Assembly: GCF_913054395.1 (NCBI RefSeq)
Contig: NZ_CAJXIP010000011.1
Location: forward strand, 1-48,405
DNA from: an uncultured Roseovarius sp.
GTDB taxonomy: Bacteria > Pseudomonadota > Alphaproteobacteria > Rhodobacterales > Rhodobacteraceae
Length of the DNA: 48,405 nucleotides
Direction of reading: 5' to 3'
Both the position numbers and the translations under genes were made by a program. Positions within the stretch are counted from its first letter, which is position 1; every line of letters begins with the position of its first letter. Shown piece by piece: positions 7,974-16,274 of this stretch. A model generated the notes under the pieces. It worked only from the letters and a program-made list of their open reading frames with translations. It made no database searches and had not been told where the DNA came from.

Positions 7974-8855
7974 TCAGGACGACGAAACCAGCCAGTCGTA
8001 AACCAGCCGCGCCCGCTCTGATGCGTGAGGGTGCAGTTTGACGTAGAAATCTTCGACCGTCTCCATCCGGTCTGGCAAAAGCGGCACAAGGCGGCCCGTT
8101 TCCAGATACAGCCGTGTCAGACCGGCCCAGCCCAGAACCGCCCCCATATCGTCTTGTGCCGCCTGAAGCGCGATCACATAGTTGTTGACCCTATGACCGA
8201 TCCTGAGCTTTCCCGAGTACCCTAGCGCGCCGAACCAATCGCGCCAATCGAGCCAGCCGGTGACATTCGACTCGAACTGTATAAGCGGCAGCTGCGCAAG
8301 ATCTTCGGCCGTCTCGATCCGGTAAGTCTCGGCAAAAGCCGGGCTGCCCAGGGCCTGAACATGATCGTGAAACAAAACGCTGCAAGTGCCGCTATCCTGG
8401 GACATGTCGCCATAGTGGATGCTCAGGTCACATTCTTGCGGGGCGACAACCGTGTCGTTGACGATTTGGGCTACGGAAACATCCGCATGCGATTTCCAGA
8501 ACTGCGCCAGCTTGGGCGTGAGCCAAAGCGAGCTGACCGCTGTCGTCGCCTGGATTGTCACCGAGGCCGTGCGCGATCGCGCCCTGAGCTGGTCAACCGC
8601 CTCGCCCATGGCTTCAAACCCGCGCTGTAGGGCAACAAGCAGGTAGGCGCCCGTTTCAGTCAGTTCGACGCCGCGGTGATGACGGTGAAACAGCGAACAC
8701 CGCAGCTCGCTTTCCAGTGCTTTGATCTGGTGGCTGATGGCCGCAGGCGTCACGTTAAGCTCATGCGAGGCGGCCTTGAATCCAACATGCCGCGCGGCGG
8801 CTTCAAAGGCGACAAGCGCGCTCATCGGGGGCAGGTCATAGGGGCGTTTAGCCAA
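7974..8855 (-). CDS. LysR-family transcriptional regulator (GcvA-like)
   Basis: A 293-residue LysR regulator. The N-terminal helix-turn-helix spans about residues 10-65, with VGFKAASHELNVTPAAISHQ and IKALESELRCSLFHRHHRGV, the pattern seen in the GcvA-like branch. The C-terminal co-inducer domain runs from about residue 95. The gene is divergent from the 2-oxoglutarate oxygenase gene at 9027, and a perfect dyad lies between them at 8927-8946. This is the classical arrangement for a LysR protein that activates its neighbour and controls itself. The ligand is unknown. Confidence 0.9.
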   Translation of the reverse strand: MAKRPYDLPPMSALVAFEAAARHVGFKAASHELNVTPAAISHQIKALESELRCSLFHRHHRGVELTETGAYLLVALQRGFEAMGEAVDQLRARSRTASVTIQATTAVSSLWLTPKLAQFWKSHADVSVAQIVNDTVVAPQECDLSIHYGDMSQDSGTCSVLFHDHVQALGSPAFAETYRIETAEDLAQLPLIQFESNVTGWLDWRDWFGALGYSGKLRIGHRVNNYVIALQAAQDDMGAVLGWAGLTRLYLETGRLVPLLPDRMETVEDFYVKLHPHASERARLVYDWLVSSS

Positions 8856-8926
8856 ACTGGTCTCACTCTCGAAGGATGTTATAGGCTTGCTTGCATGACT
8901 TTCAGGAAGTCTTGGGAAGCATTTGG

Positions 8927-8946
8927 CTTAGATAAAGTAATCTAAG
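8927..8946. promoter_or_regulatory. Likely LysR operator between divergent genes
   Basis: CTTAGAT and ATCTAAG form a perfect 7-bp inverted repeat around a 6-bp spacer (20 bp in all), in the 170-bp gap between the LysR start (8855) and the oxygenase start (9027). Size, symmetry and AT content fit a LysR-type box of the T-N11-A class. Binding is inferred. Confidence 0.55.
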
Positions 8947-9026
8947 ATGAAATTTAGTGCAATTGCCGAAATCTGCAAATCCGAAAAGGATGTCCGCCAT
9001 TGCGAACAGCCAACAGGACAGACCCC

Positions 9027-10028
9027 ATGACCACCTCAGACATCGCGAAGCTGGACGATGCATTGCGTGCCGAACGCCAGTCTTTTGATCGAATTCCGAT
9101 CGTCGATATTGCCCCGCTTCTTGATGGCAGCGATCCCCAAAAGGTCGCGAAAGACATCCGTTGGGCCTTTGCCAACGCGGGCTTCATGTATGTCAGGAAC
9201 CACAACGTGGCGCAGGAAACGGTCGACGCGGCCTTTGATCAGACGCGCGCGTTTTTCGCTTTGCCGCTGGCAGAGAAGCTGAAACTGCATGTGGGCAACT
9301 CCGGCACCGCATTGCGCGGCTATATCGAGGTTTTCGGCGAAAACACCGACCCGACGAAAACCAGGGATCTCAAAGAGTGTTTCGACATTGGCCCGGAAGG
9401 CCCCCCCTCGGCAACGCCATTCTTCGGCGCCAACCAATGGCCTGGCCAATTGCCCGCATTTCGCGATGCCGTCTATGGCTATCACGACGCCATGAAGGCG
9501 CTCTCGTTTCAGCTTTTGCGTGGCGTCGCCCTCTCGCTGGACCTTGCACCAGATTACTTTGAAGCGTCGATGAAAGCCCCGATCAGCATTCAGCGCCTTC
9601 TGCATTACCCGCCGCAAACCGGCAGGATCGACGAAAGCACGATGGGGATCGGGGCGCATACCGACTATGGCAACCTGACCATTCTCGCCCAGGACAACGT
9701 CGGCGGCCTGCAAGTGATGAACCGCGAGGGCAAATGGATCGAAGGAACCCCGATCCCCGGAACCTTTGTCATCAATATCGGCGATCTGATCCAAAAGCTG
9801 ACGAACGATCTCTACCTCGCCAACCTGCATCGTGTGGTCAACACATCGGGCCGCGAGCGGTATTCGATCCCGTTTTTCATAGATGCCGACTATGACGCCG
9901 TTTTTGCGCCGCTCGAAAGCTGTGTGAACGCCGATAATCCGGCTCGCTATGAGCCGGTCACTTGCGGCGCGCACAAGTTCGGGCGCTTCCAGGCAAGCTA
10001 TCCCCACCTGCAACAAAAGGCCAGCTGA
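9027..10028 (+). CDS. 2-oxoglutarate/Fe(II)-dependent oxygenase (isopenicillin N synthase-like)
   Basis: A 333-residue soluble oxygenase. The N-terminal DIOX_N part carries IPIVDIAPLL and the WAFANAGFMYVRNH segment. The double-stranded beta helix has the facial triad His211-x-Asp213 (GAHTDYGNLTILAQD) and His268 (NLHRVVN), and the 2-oxoglutarate anchor Arg278-x-Ser280 (RERYSIPFF). All metal ligands are present, so it should be active and hydroxylate or oxidatively cleave a small molecule. I start at ATG 9027; an in-frame TTG at 9000 is less likely. The MttB-family gene follows after 35 nt in the same direction, and the divergent LysR gene probably regulates both. Oxygenases of this kind act in quaternary-amine metabolism (for example gamma-butyrobetaine hydroxylase, which is from another branch), but the substrate here is open. 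Confidence 0.88.
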   Translation: MTTSDIAKLDDALRAERQSFDRIPIVDIAPLLDGSDPQKVAKDIRWAFANAGFMYVRNHNVAQETVDAAFDQTRAFFALPLAEKLKLHVGNSGTALRGYIEVFGENTDPTKTRDLKECFDIGPEGPPSATPFFGANQWPGQLPAFRDAVYGYHDAMKALSFQLLRGVALSLDLAPDYFEASMKAPISIQRLLHYPPQTGRIDESTMGIGAHTDYGNLTILAQDNVGGLQVMNREGKWIEGTPIPGTFVINIGDLIQKLTNDLYLANLHRVVNTSGRERYSIPFFIDADYDAVFAPLESCVNADNPARYEPVTCGAHKFGRFQASYPHLQQKAS

Positions 10029-10063
10029 CAAGCCTCGGCTCGCTTCATGAAAGGAACACGTTG

Positions 10064-11635
10064 ATGGACACTCTCAAAGACGCACCTGCGGCCCGCCGTA
10101 CGCGCCGGGGACGCTCGCAGATGACGCGCAGTGCCGAGCCTGGCCAAAACCTGCATCTGCGTGTTCCTTTCATCACACGCGGCATTCCAACCTATGATTT
10201 GCTTGGCGACGAGGCGCTGACGCGGATCGAGGCCACGGCAGACCGCATATTGGCCGAGATCGGCATTGAAATGCGCGAAGACCCGGAAGCGGTGCGGCTC
10301 TATCGCGAGGCGGGGGCGGATGTCACAGAGATATCCGCCGAAGCCTGGAATGTGCGGTTCGAACCGGGGATGCTGCGCGAGATACTCAGGACCGCACCCG
10401 GCCGCTTCACCCAACATGCCCGCAACCCGGCCAACACCGTCGAAATCGGCGGAGATGCCACGGTGTTTGCGCCTTCCTACGGCTCGCCCTTCGTGATGGA
10501 TCTGGACAACGGCCGCCGCTACGGCACGATTGCCGATTTCGAGAACCTGGTGAAACTGGCGCAATCTTCGCCCTGGCTGCACCATTCCGGCGGCACGATC
10601 TGCGAGCCGACCGATGTGCCGGTGAACAAGCGCCATCTGGACATGGTTTATGCCCATATGCGCTATTCCGATCGCGCCTTTCTGGGGTCTATCACCGCGC
10701 CGGAACGCGCCGCCGACAGCATCGACATGTGCCGCATCCTGTTCGGTGCGGATTTCGTTGATGAAAACTGTGTGATCATGGGCAACTTCAACACGACGTC
10801 GCCCCTGGTGCTTGATGGGGTCACGACTCAAGGCATCCGAACCTATGCCGAGGCCGGGCAGGCCTCGATTCACCTGCCGTTCCTTTTGGGCGGGGCGGTG
10901 TCGCCGCTGACCATGGCGGGATCGGTGGCGCAATGCCTGGCTGAATCCATGTCCTCCTGTGCCTTGACCCAACTCGTGCGTCCCGGCGCCCCTGCCGTTC
11001 TGGCCGGCTTCCTGTCGTCGATGTCCCTGCGCACCGGCAGCCCCACATTCGGTACGCCCGAACCGGCGCTTGGCTCGCTTGTCATGGGGCAGCTTGCGCG
11101 GCGTCTGAACCTGCCGCTGCGCTGTGCCGGTAATTTCAGCACGTCCAAACAGCCCGACGGACAGGCGATGCAGCAATCCATGATGTCGATGATGTCGGCC
11201 ATCCAGGGCGGGGCCAATTTCATCCTGCATTCGGCCGGTTTTCTCGACGGGCTGTTGTCGATGTCCTACGAGAAATTCGTGATGGATTGCGACATGGCCG
11301 GGGCCTTGCATGCCTATATGAAAGGGGTCGAGGTGAGTGACGATACGCTTGGCTTTGACGCCCTCGCGCAGAACGGGCCGGGCGAACATCTGTTTGGCAC
11401 CGATCACACCCTGCGCCATTATCAGACCGCCTATTGGGACAGCGCGCTGAATGACGATCAGCCGTTCGAGACATGGATGGATCAGGGCGGCATCGACTCC
11501 GCGCAGCGCGCCAACCGGCGATGGAAGGAGATCCTCAACACCTATGAGGCGCCGCCGATGGACGAGGCTACTGACGAAGCGCTGCGTGACTATATCGCCA
11601 TCAAGAAGGCGTCGATGCTGGATGGCTGGTATTGA
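10064..11635 (+). CDS. Trimethylamine methyltransferase (MttB) family protein, non-pyrrolysine type
   Basis: A 523-residue MttB-family TIM-barrel protein. It has IEATADRILAEIGIEMREDP near residue 55, FAPSYGSPFVMDLDNGRRYG near 145, and a glycine- and serine-rich core with PTFGTPEPALGSLVMGQLAR near 330. The frame is open throughout with no in-frame amber, so pyrrolysine is absent. Characterised non-Pyl members (MtgB, MtyB, MtcB) transfer a methyl group from glycine betaine, gamma-butyrobetaine or carnitine to a corrinoid protein. The start is ATG 10064 with AAAGGA about 9 nt upstream. It is paired with the 2-oxoglutarate oxygenase. No corrinoid protein or corrinoid methyltransferase partner is near, so the methyl acceptor is unknown. 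A paralogue begins at 46951. Confidence 0.9.
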   Translation: MDTLKDAPAARRTRRGRSQMTRSAEPGQNLHLRVPFITRGIPTYDLLGDEALTRIEATADRILAEIGIEMREDPEAVRLYREAGADVTEISAEAWNVRFEPGMLREILRTAPGRFTQHARNPANTVEIGGDATVFAPSYGSPFVMDLDNGRRYGTIADFENLVKLAQSSPWLHHSGGTICEPTDVPVNKRHLDMVYAHMRYSDRAFLGSITAPERAADSIDMCRILFGADFVDENCVIMGNFNTTSPLVLDGVTTQGIRTYAEAGQASIHLPFLLGGAVSPLTMAGSVAQCLAESMSSCALTQLVRPGAPAVLAGFLSSMSLRTGSPTFGTPEPALGSLVMGQLARRLNLPLRCAGNFSTSKQPDGQAMQQSMMSMMSAIQGGANFILHSAGFLDGLLSMSYEKFVMDCDMAGALHAYMKGVEVSDDTLGFDALAQNGPGEHLFGTDHTLRHYQTAYWDSALNDDQPFETWMDQGGIDSAQRANRRWKEILNTYEAPPMDEATDEALRDYIAIKKASMLDGWY

Positions 11636-11765
11636 GCGGCGCGAGGCAAGGTAACCTGCGCGGGCTATCAGGCCTCCGGGACGACCCTTGTCGCAGGCCC
11701 CCCATTCGACGGTCAGGTCGAGACGCTTTTATGGTATACTGCGCTGATTAAGGATGGAGGGAGTT

Positions 11766-12056
11766 ATGCGCTATATCACAATCACCACATGGGAAATTGC
11801 AGACGGGGCCGACTATGGCTTGGCCCTGCGCGCGATTGAGGAAAAACGTCTTCCCGCATTGAAAAATTTGGGGGCAAGCCGCGTTACAGTGATCCGCACA
11901 AGTGATCGGACAAGCGCGGCAATCACCGAATGGCCCGATAAAGCCACAAGAGACGCCGCCGAATTGAAGATCGACGAAGTTCGCAAATCGGTCCACAAAG
12001 AGGATCAAACCCGGATGACCGGGGAGATGAAGGGAGAGATCGTCGCAGACATTTGA
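11766..12056 (+). CDS. Small protein, probable dimeric alpha/beta-barrel fold
   Basis: A 96-residue protein starting at ATG 11766, with GGAGGGA 6-8 nt upstream as a strong ribosome binding site. It begins with a beta-strand-like MRYITITTW, then a helix (YGLALRAIEEKRLPALKNLG), a strand (RVTVIRTSDRTSAAITEWPD) and a long C-terminal helix. This is the order expected for a ferredoxin-like ABM/EthD-type domain. No catalytic residue can be named. It lies 130 bp after the MttB gene on the same strand, and TATACT at 11735-11740 may be its own -10 element. It is convergent with the LysR gene at 12107. The fold assignment is inference. Confidence 0.6.
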   Translation: MRYITITTWEIADGADYGLALRAIEEKRLPALKNLGASRVTVIRTSDRTSAAITEWPDKATRDAAELKIDEVRKSVHKEDQTRMTGEMKGEIVADI

Positions 12057-12106
12057 CGTGCGCAGCGCTCAGCGTCACTCAGCGTTTGCCAATGGGAAAT
12101 CCGCAC

Positions 12107-13054
12107 CTACGACCGGGGCCTCTTGACCGGCCTCGTGCTGCGCTGCGCCCCGGCCCACGTTCCGCTTTCAAGCAAGGCCTTGACGACCTCGACCGTCAAT
12201 TCCAGTACGGCTTCTTTCGCGCGGGTGGCGGGGCGCCCTGCGGGATGCGCAAGCCAGGCGCCACGTTTCAAACCGGGTGCGGCTATTCGGCTGATAACCA
12301 GCGTACCATCGAGAGTTTCGGGCAGAACCGAATGAAGTGGAAGGATCGACCCACCATAGCCCGCGGCCACAAGCCGCTTGATGTTGGCATAGCTGTCAAT
12401 CTCCATGACGACTTTTGGCCTGTTCCCTAACGTGACAAAGGCCTGCTCCACCAGCGCGCGCAGTCCGTGCGGGCCGCTAGGCAATATCAGCGGCACATCA
12501 AGCATATCCGCGAGCGATATAATTTCCGGGGCTTCGGTCTGAGCAGACCACAGGACCACAAGCTCTTCTTCCAAAAGCTGATGAGACGCGATGCCCGGAG
12601 GGCGGGAGGGTTCATACAGCACCGCCAGATCGACCTGCCCGTCCTCCAGCCAGTCGGCTATGAATCCGCTCATTGCTTCGGTGATGTTCAGGCGAATCCT
12701 TGGGTAACGGTCGCGGGCGGCGGCAATCAGTGGCAAGGCAATGATGTTGCTGATCGTGCCCGGCAGGCCGATGCGCACCTCGCCCATCGGATCGGCATCC
12801 AGAGTGCGAATATCGTCCTCTGTCCGGGCCAGATCGTCGAGGATGGTACGCGCCCGCTGCATCAGAAGACGCCCGGCCTCAGTCGGGGTAACGCCGGATT
12901 TGCTGCGGATCAGGAGTTGGGTTTCAAGCGCCTCTTCCATGGTCTTAACGTGCAGGGACAATGCCGGCTGCGCGACACCCAAATGCTCTGCGGCACGAGT
13001 GATCGAGCCAGCCTCGGCGATCGCGAGGAAATAGCGCATCTGACGGAGGTCCAT
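12107..13054 (-). CDS. LysR-family transcriptional regulator
   Basis: A 315-residue LysR protein. The helix-turn-helix is MDLRQMRYFLAIAEAGSITR followed by AAEHLGVAQPALSLHVKTME, with the start at ATG 13054. The effector domain begins near residue 90 (GEVRIGLPGTISNIIALPLI), a form common in regulators of catabolic operons (Cbl/NAC/TctR-like branch). The C-terminal tail is rich in basic residues and of low conservation. It is divergent from the acyl-CoA dehydrogenase operon at 13172, and an imperfect dyad sits between them. It probably controls that operon. Confidence 0.9.
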   Translation of the reverse strand: MDLRQMRYFLAIAEAGSITRAAEHLGVAQPALSLHVKTMEEALETQLLIRSKSGVTPTEAGRLLMQRARTILDDLARTEDDIRTLDADPMGEVRIGLPGTISNIIALPLIAAARDRYPRIRLNITEAMSGFIADWLEDGQVDLAVLYEPSRPPGIASHQLLEEELVVLWSAQTEAPEIISLADMLDVPLILPSGPHGLRALVEQAFVTLGNRPKVVMEIDSYANIKRLVAAGYGGSILPLHSVLPETLDGTLVISRIAAPGLKRGAWLAHPAGRPATRAKEAVLELTVEVVKALLESGTWAGAQRSTRPVKRPRS

Positions 13055-13071
13055 GAGCCAACCCTTGTCAT

Positions 13072-13115
13072 ATTGAAAATGTATGCATGGCATCTAAAAC
13101 ATATATTTGTTCAAT
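13072..13115. promoter_or_regulatory. AT-rich dyad between LysR and the acyl-CoA dehydrogenase operon
   Basis: ATTGAAAATGTATG (13072-13085) is mirrored by CATATATTTGTTCAAT (13100-13115). The reverse complement of the second arm matches the first except for a 2-nt insertion and one substitution. It lies in the 117-bp gap between divergent starts (13054 and 13172), in the position expected for a LysR operator overlapping the promoters. Confidence 0.45.
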
Positions 13116-13171
13116 GTCACGCCGGGCGTTAAACTTCAGCCAAAGCAAATTGCCCGCAGGAGACCCCGCGC

Positions 13172-14332
13172 ATGAACTTCCTTTCCGACGACTATGAAGA
13201 CATCCGCGATGGCGTTCGGGCGCTCTGCGCGCAGTTTCCGGCCGAATATCACCGGAAGGTGGATGAGGAAAAAGCGTACCCCGAGGCCTTCGTCGATGCC
13301 CTGACTCGCGAGGGGTGGATGGCGGCATTGATCCCTGAGGAATACGGCGGTTCGGGGCTGGGTCTGGCCGAGGCTTCGGTGATCATGGAAGAGATCAACC
13401 GCGCGGGCGGCAATTCCGGCGCCTGTCACGGCCAGATGTACAACATGAATACCCTTGTCCGGCACGGGTCCGAGGAACAGCGGCAAAAGTTCCTGCCGAA
13501 GATTGCAGCAGGCGAATTGCGCATCCAGTCGATGGGCGTGACCGAGCCGACAACGGGCACCGATACCACCAAGATCAAGACCACCGCGGTCAAGAAAGGC
13601 GACCGCTATGTGGTGAACGGGCAAAAGGTCTGGATTTCCCGAGTGCAGCACTCGGATTTCATGATCCTTCTGGCCCGGACCACGCCGATTTCCGAGGTCA
13701 GGAAGAAATCCGAGGGGTTGTCGATTTTCCTCGTCGACATCAAGGACGCGATGAAGAACGGCATGGAGGTCAAACCCATCGCCAACATGGTCAACCACGA
13801 GACCAACGAGCTGTTCTTCGACAATCTGGAAATCCCTGAAGAAAACCTGATTGGCGAGGAAGGCAAAGGCTTCAAGTACATCCTGACCGGGCTTAATGCC
13901 GAGCGCACGCTGATCGCCGCCGAATGCATTGGCGACGGTTATTGGTTCACCGACAAGGTCACCGCCTATGTCAGTGAGCGGCAGGTCTTCGGTCGCCCCA
14001 TCGGTCAGAACCAGGGCGTCCAGTTCCCGATCGCCGAAGCCTTTATCGAAGTCGAGGCGGCGAACCTGATGCGCTGGAAAGCCTGCGCGCTCTACGATGC
14101 TGGCTTGCCCTGCGGGGCCGAGGCCAACATGTCCAAGTACCTGGCGGCAAAGGCATCCTGGGAGGCCGCGAATGCCTGTATCCAGTTCCACGGCGGCTTT
14201 GGTTTCGCCAACGAATACGACGTCGAGCGCAAGTTCCGCGAGACACGGCTTTACCAGGTGGCGCCCATCTCCACGAACCTGATCCTGTCCTACGTCGCCG
14301 AGCATATCCTGAATATGCCGAGGTCGTTCTGA
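13172..14332 (+). CDS. Acyl-CoA dehydrogenase family protein
   Basis: A 386-residue flavoprotein of the acyl-CoA dehydrogenase superfamily. The N-terminal helical domain has LIPEEYGGSGLGLAEASVIM, the middle beta domain has MGVTEPTTGTD (residues 121-131) and WISRVQ, and the C-terminal domain has RQVFGRPIGQNQGVQFPIAE. The usual catalytic Glu of medium-chain enzymes (the YQIYEGT position) is replaced: the sequence reads YQVAPIST. A Glu is present instead at residue 244 (GLNAERTLIAA), which is where isovaleryl-CoA and long-chain enzymes carry their base. It should therefore still oxidise an acyl-CoA. It overlaps the CaiB-like gene by one base (TGATG), and a LysR gene is divergent. Confidence 0.92.
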   Translation: MNFLSDDYEDIRDGVRALCAQFPAEYHRKVDEEKAYPEAFVDALTREGWMAALIPEEYGGSGLGLAEASVIMEEINRAGGNSGACHGQMYNMNTLVRHGSEEQRQKFLPKIAAGELRIQSMGVTEPTTGTDTTKIKTTAVKKGDRYVVNGQKVWISRVQHSDFMILLARTTPISEVRKKSEGLSIFLVDIKDAMKNGMEVKPIANMVNHETNELFFDNLEIPEENLIGEEGKGFKYILTGLNAERTLIAAECIGDGYWFTDKVTAYVSERQVFGRPIGQNQGVQFPIAEAFIEVEAANLMRWKACALYDAGLPCGAEANMSKYLAAKASWEAANACIQFHGGFGFANEYDVERKFRETRLYQVAPISTNLILSYVAEHILNMPRSF

Positions 14333-15420
14333 TGCTGCCGCTCGAAGGCCTGACCGTCATCGCCATCGAACAGGCGGTTGCCGCGCCGTTCGCGTCGTCA
14401 CGGCTTGCCGATGCCGGGGCGCGGGTGATCAAGGTCGAACGCCCCGAGGGCGATTTTGCCCGAGGCTACGACGACGTTGCAAAAGGCCAGTCGAGCTATT
14501 TTGTCTGGCTCAACCGTGGCAAGGAAAGCGTGACACTTGACCTGGCCTCCGACACTGGCAAGGCCACCTTGAGGGAGCTGTTGGCAGAGGCCGATGTGCT
14601 GATTCAAAATCTCAAGCCCGGCGCCATGACGAAGCTGGGTTTCGGGACCGATCAGTTGCAGGGCGACTATCCGGGGCTGATCTATTGCTCTGTCTGCGGT
14701 TTCGGAGAGGACGGCCCGATGGCCGACCGAAAAGCCTATGACCTGTTGATTCAGGCCGAAAGCGGATTGTGCTCTATAACCGGCGGGCCGTCCGAACCTG
14801 CCCGCGTCGGCATCTCCATTGTTGACATAGCGACCGGGGCGACCGCCTATTCTGCGATCCTCGAGGCACTGATCCGCCGCGGTGTAACAGGGCAAGGGGC
14901 CGTGATTTCGGTTTCGATGTTCGACGTGATGGCCGATTGGCTGACGGTGCCGCTCCTGAACCACGAGGGCGGCAAGAGCCCCAAGCGCATCGGCCTCGCC
15001 CATCCTTCGATCGCCCCTTATGGCGTGTTCCAACCAAAGTCGGGCGCGCCAATACTCATTTCAATCCAGAGCGACCGGGAATGGGCGATGCTCTGCCGGG
15101 ATTTCATCGGTAACGAGGCGCTTGCAAGCGATCCGCGATTTGCGACGAACGTCGCGCGGGTCAACAATCGGGTCGAAACGGACGCCCTTGTTGCCGCGGC
15201 TTTCAACCGTCTGGACGGAGAGACCGCAATCGCCCGCCTGTCAGAGACAGGTATCGCACTGGCCACTGTGAACGACATGGCCGGGCTGTCGGCACACCCG
15301 CAGCTGCGCCGCATCACAGTCGAAAGCCCGAACGGCCCGGTCAGCTTACCCGCCCCCGGCGCACGCTTCCTCGGCGAAGACCGGAGCTATGGCGCCATCC
15401 CCGGACTGCACCCCCTGTAG
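14332..15420 (+). CDS. CaiB/BaiF family CoA-transferase (family III)
   Basis: A 362-residue type III CoA-transferase, which moves CoA between two carboxylic acids through an aspartyl-CoA anhydride. The N-terminal MLPLEGLTVIAIEQAVAAPF and the RLADAGARVIKVERPEGDFA segment are classic. The catalytic Asp is expected at residue 165 in RVGISIVDIATG. The family includes CaiB (carnitine/crotonobetaine) as well as succinyl-CoA:mesaconate/itaconate transferases. Here it is translationally coupled to an acyl-CoA dehydrogenase and followed 8 nt later by a MaoC-type hydratase. This gives an activation-dehydrogenation-hydration set. The acid that is activated is not known. Confidence 0.92.
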   Translation: MLPLEGLTVIAIEQAVAAPFASSRLADAGARVIKVERPEGDFARGYDDVAKGQSSYFVWLNRGKESVTLDLASDTGKATLRELLAEADVLIQNLKPGAMTKLGFGTDQLQGDYPGLIYCSVCGFGEDGPMADRKAYDLLIQAESGLCSITGGPSEPARVGISIVDIATGATAYSAILEALIRRGVTGQGAVISVSMFDVMADWLTVPLLNHEGGKSPKRIGLAHPSIAPYGVFQPKSGAPILISIQSDREWAMLCRDFIGNEALASDPRFATNVARVNNRVETDALVAAAFNRLDGETAIARLSETGIALATVNDMAGLSAHPQLRRITVESPNGPVSLPAPGARFLGEDRSYGAIPGLHPL

Positions 15421-15428
15421 GAGAGAAA

Positions 15429-16274
15429 ATGGACATCGATATCACGTACCTGCAAGACTGGATCGGGCGTGTGCAAACCGACAGCGAAGTCTTGTCGCCC
15501 AGGTTGGTCCGCCAGTTCAATGCCACCTTCGACCGCACCTCCGGCACGGCACCAGGCGACGCGGCGCCACTCCTGATCCATCTCTGTCTTGCCCAGCCCA
15601 TCGCGCCGATGGCGGAACTGGGCCGCGACGGCCACCCGGAACTTGGTGGGTTTCTACCACCGGTGCCACTGCCGCGTCGGATGTGGGCCGGGGGGGCATT
15701 CACCTTCCACGACCCGATACATATCGGGCAAGAGGTCATCCGCCGGTCGACAATTACAGACGTGCAAATGAAGCAGGGGCGCTCTGGCGCGCTGTGTTTC
15801 GTGACAGTCCGGCATGAGGTCACCGCCGATGGCCGCCCGGTCCTGAGCGAACGCCAGGATATCGTTTACCGCGATATTCCGACCGCCGCAGCCGATGAAC
15901 CGGCCAAGGCGGGGCCTGCACCGGCTAGAGCGGGGGAAAGCACGCGGGTGATCGTGCCCCATCCGACGCTGCTGTTTCGCTACTCGGCGCTTACCTTCAA
16001 CGGTCATCGTATTCACTATGACAAGCCGTTTTGCATCGAAACCGAAGGCTATCCCGGTTTGGTGGTGCATGGGCCGATGCAGGCGACGATGCTGTGTCAA
16101 CTCGCCGCCGATCTGAAGGGCCGGACGCCCGCCAGGTTCACGTTCCGCTCGCTTTTGCCGATCTTCGACAACACCAATTTCAGCCTGAACGCAAGCCCCG
16201 ACGGTGACGGCCTCAAACTCTGGACCGCCGCCGCTGGCGGCCCGGTGGCCATGGAGGCGCAGGCCACATGGTAG
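15429..16274 (+). CDS. FAS1-like/MaoC double-hotdog acyl-CoA hydratase
   Basis: A 281-residue protein of the HTD2/mesaconyl-C4-CoA hydratase type. The N-terminal half is an FAS1-like dehydratase hotdog. The C-terminal half carries the catalytic-type FNGHRIHYD (about residues 190-198) and the GLVVHGPMQATML motif (about 211-223). It should hydrate an enoyl-CoA or dehydrate a 3-hydroxyacyl-CoA. Its length is normal and AGGAGA precedes the start, so the gene seems intact although an IS21 remnant begins directly after its stop codon. It is the last gene of the acyl-CoA dehydrogenase/CaiB operon. Similar proteins work on branched C5 dicarboxylyl-CoA; the true substrate is open. Confidence 0.85.
   Translation: MDIDITYLQDWIGRVQTDSEVLSPRLVRQFNATFDRTSGTAPGDAAPLLIHLCLAQPIAPMAELGRDGHPELGGFLPPVPLPRRMWAGGAFTFHDPIHIGQEVIRRSTITDVQMKQGRSGALCFVTVRHEVTADGRPVLSERQDIVYRDIPTAAADEPAKAGPAPARAGESTRVIVPHPTLLFRYSALTFNGHRIHYDKPFCIETEGYPGLVVHGPMQATMLCQLAADLKGRTPARFTFRSLLPIFDNTNFSLNASPDGDGLKLWTAAAGGPVAMEAQATW

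Noticed and set aside
9998..11419. A 473-codon minus-strand frame opposite the MttB gene
   Set aside because: Shadow ORF rich in Arg/Gly/His without any motif; the plus strand encodes a recognisable MttB protein.
10064..11635. Pyrrolysine-containing MttB
   Set aside because: The frame has no internal TAG, so neither this gene nor the one at 46951 needs pyrrolysine.
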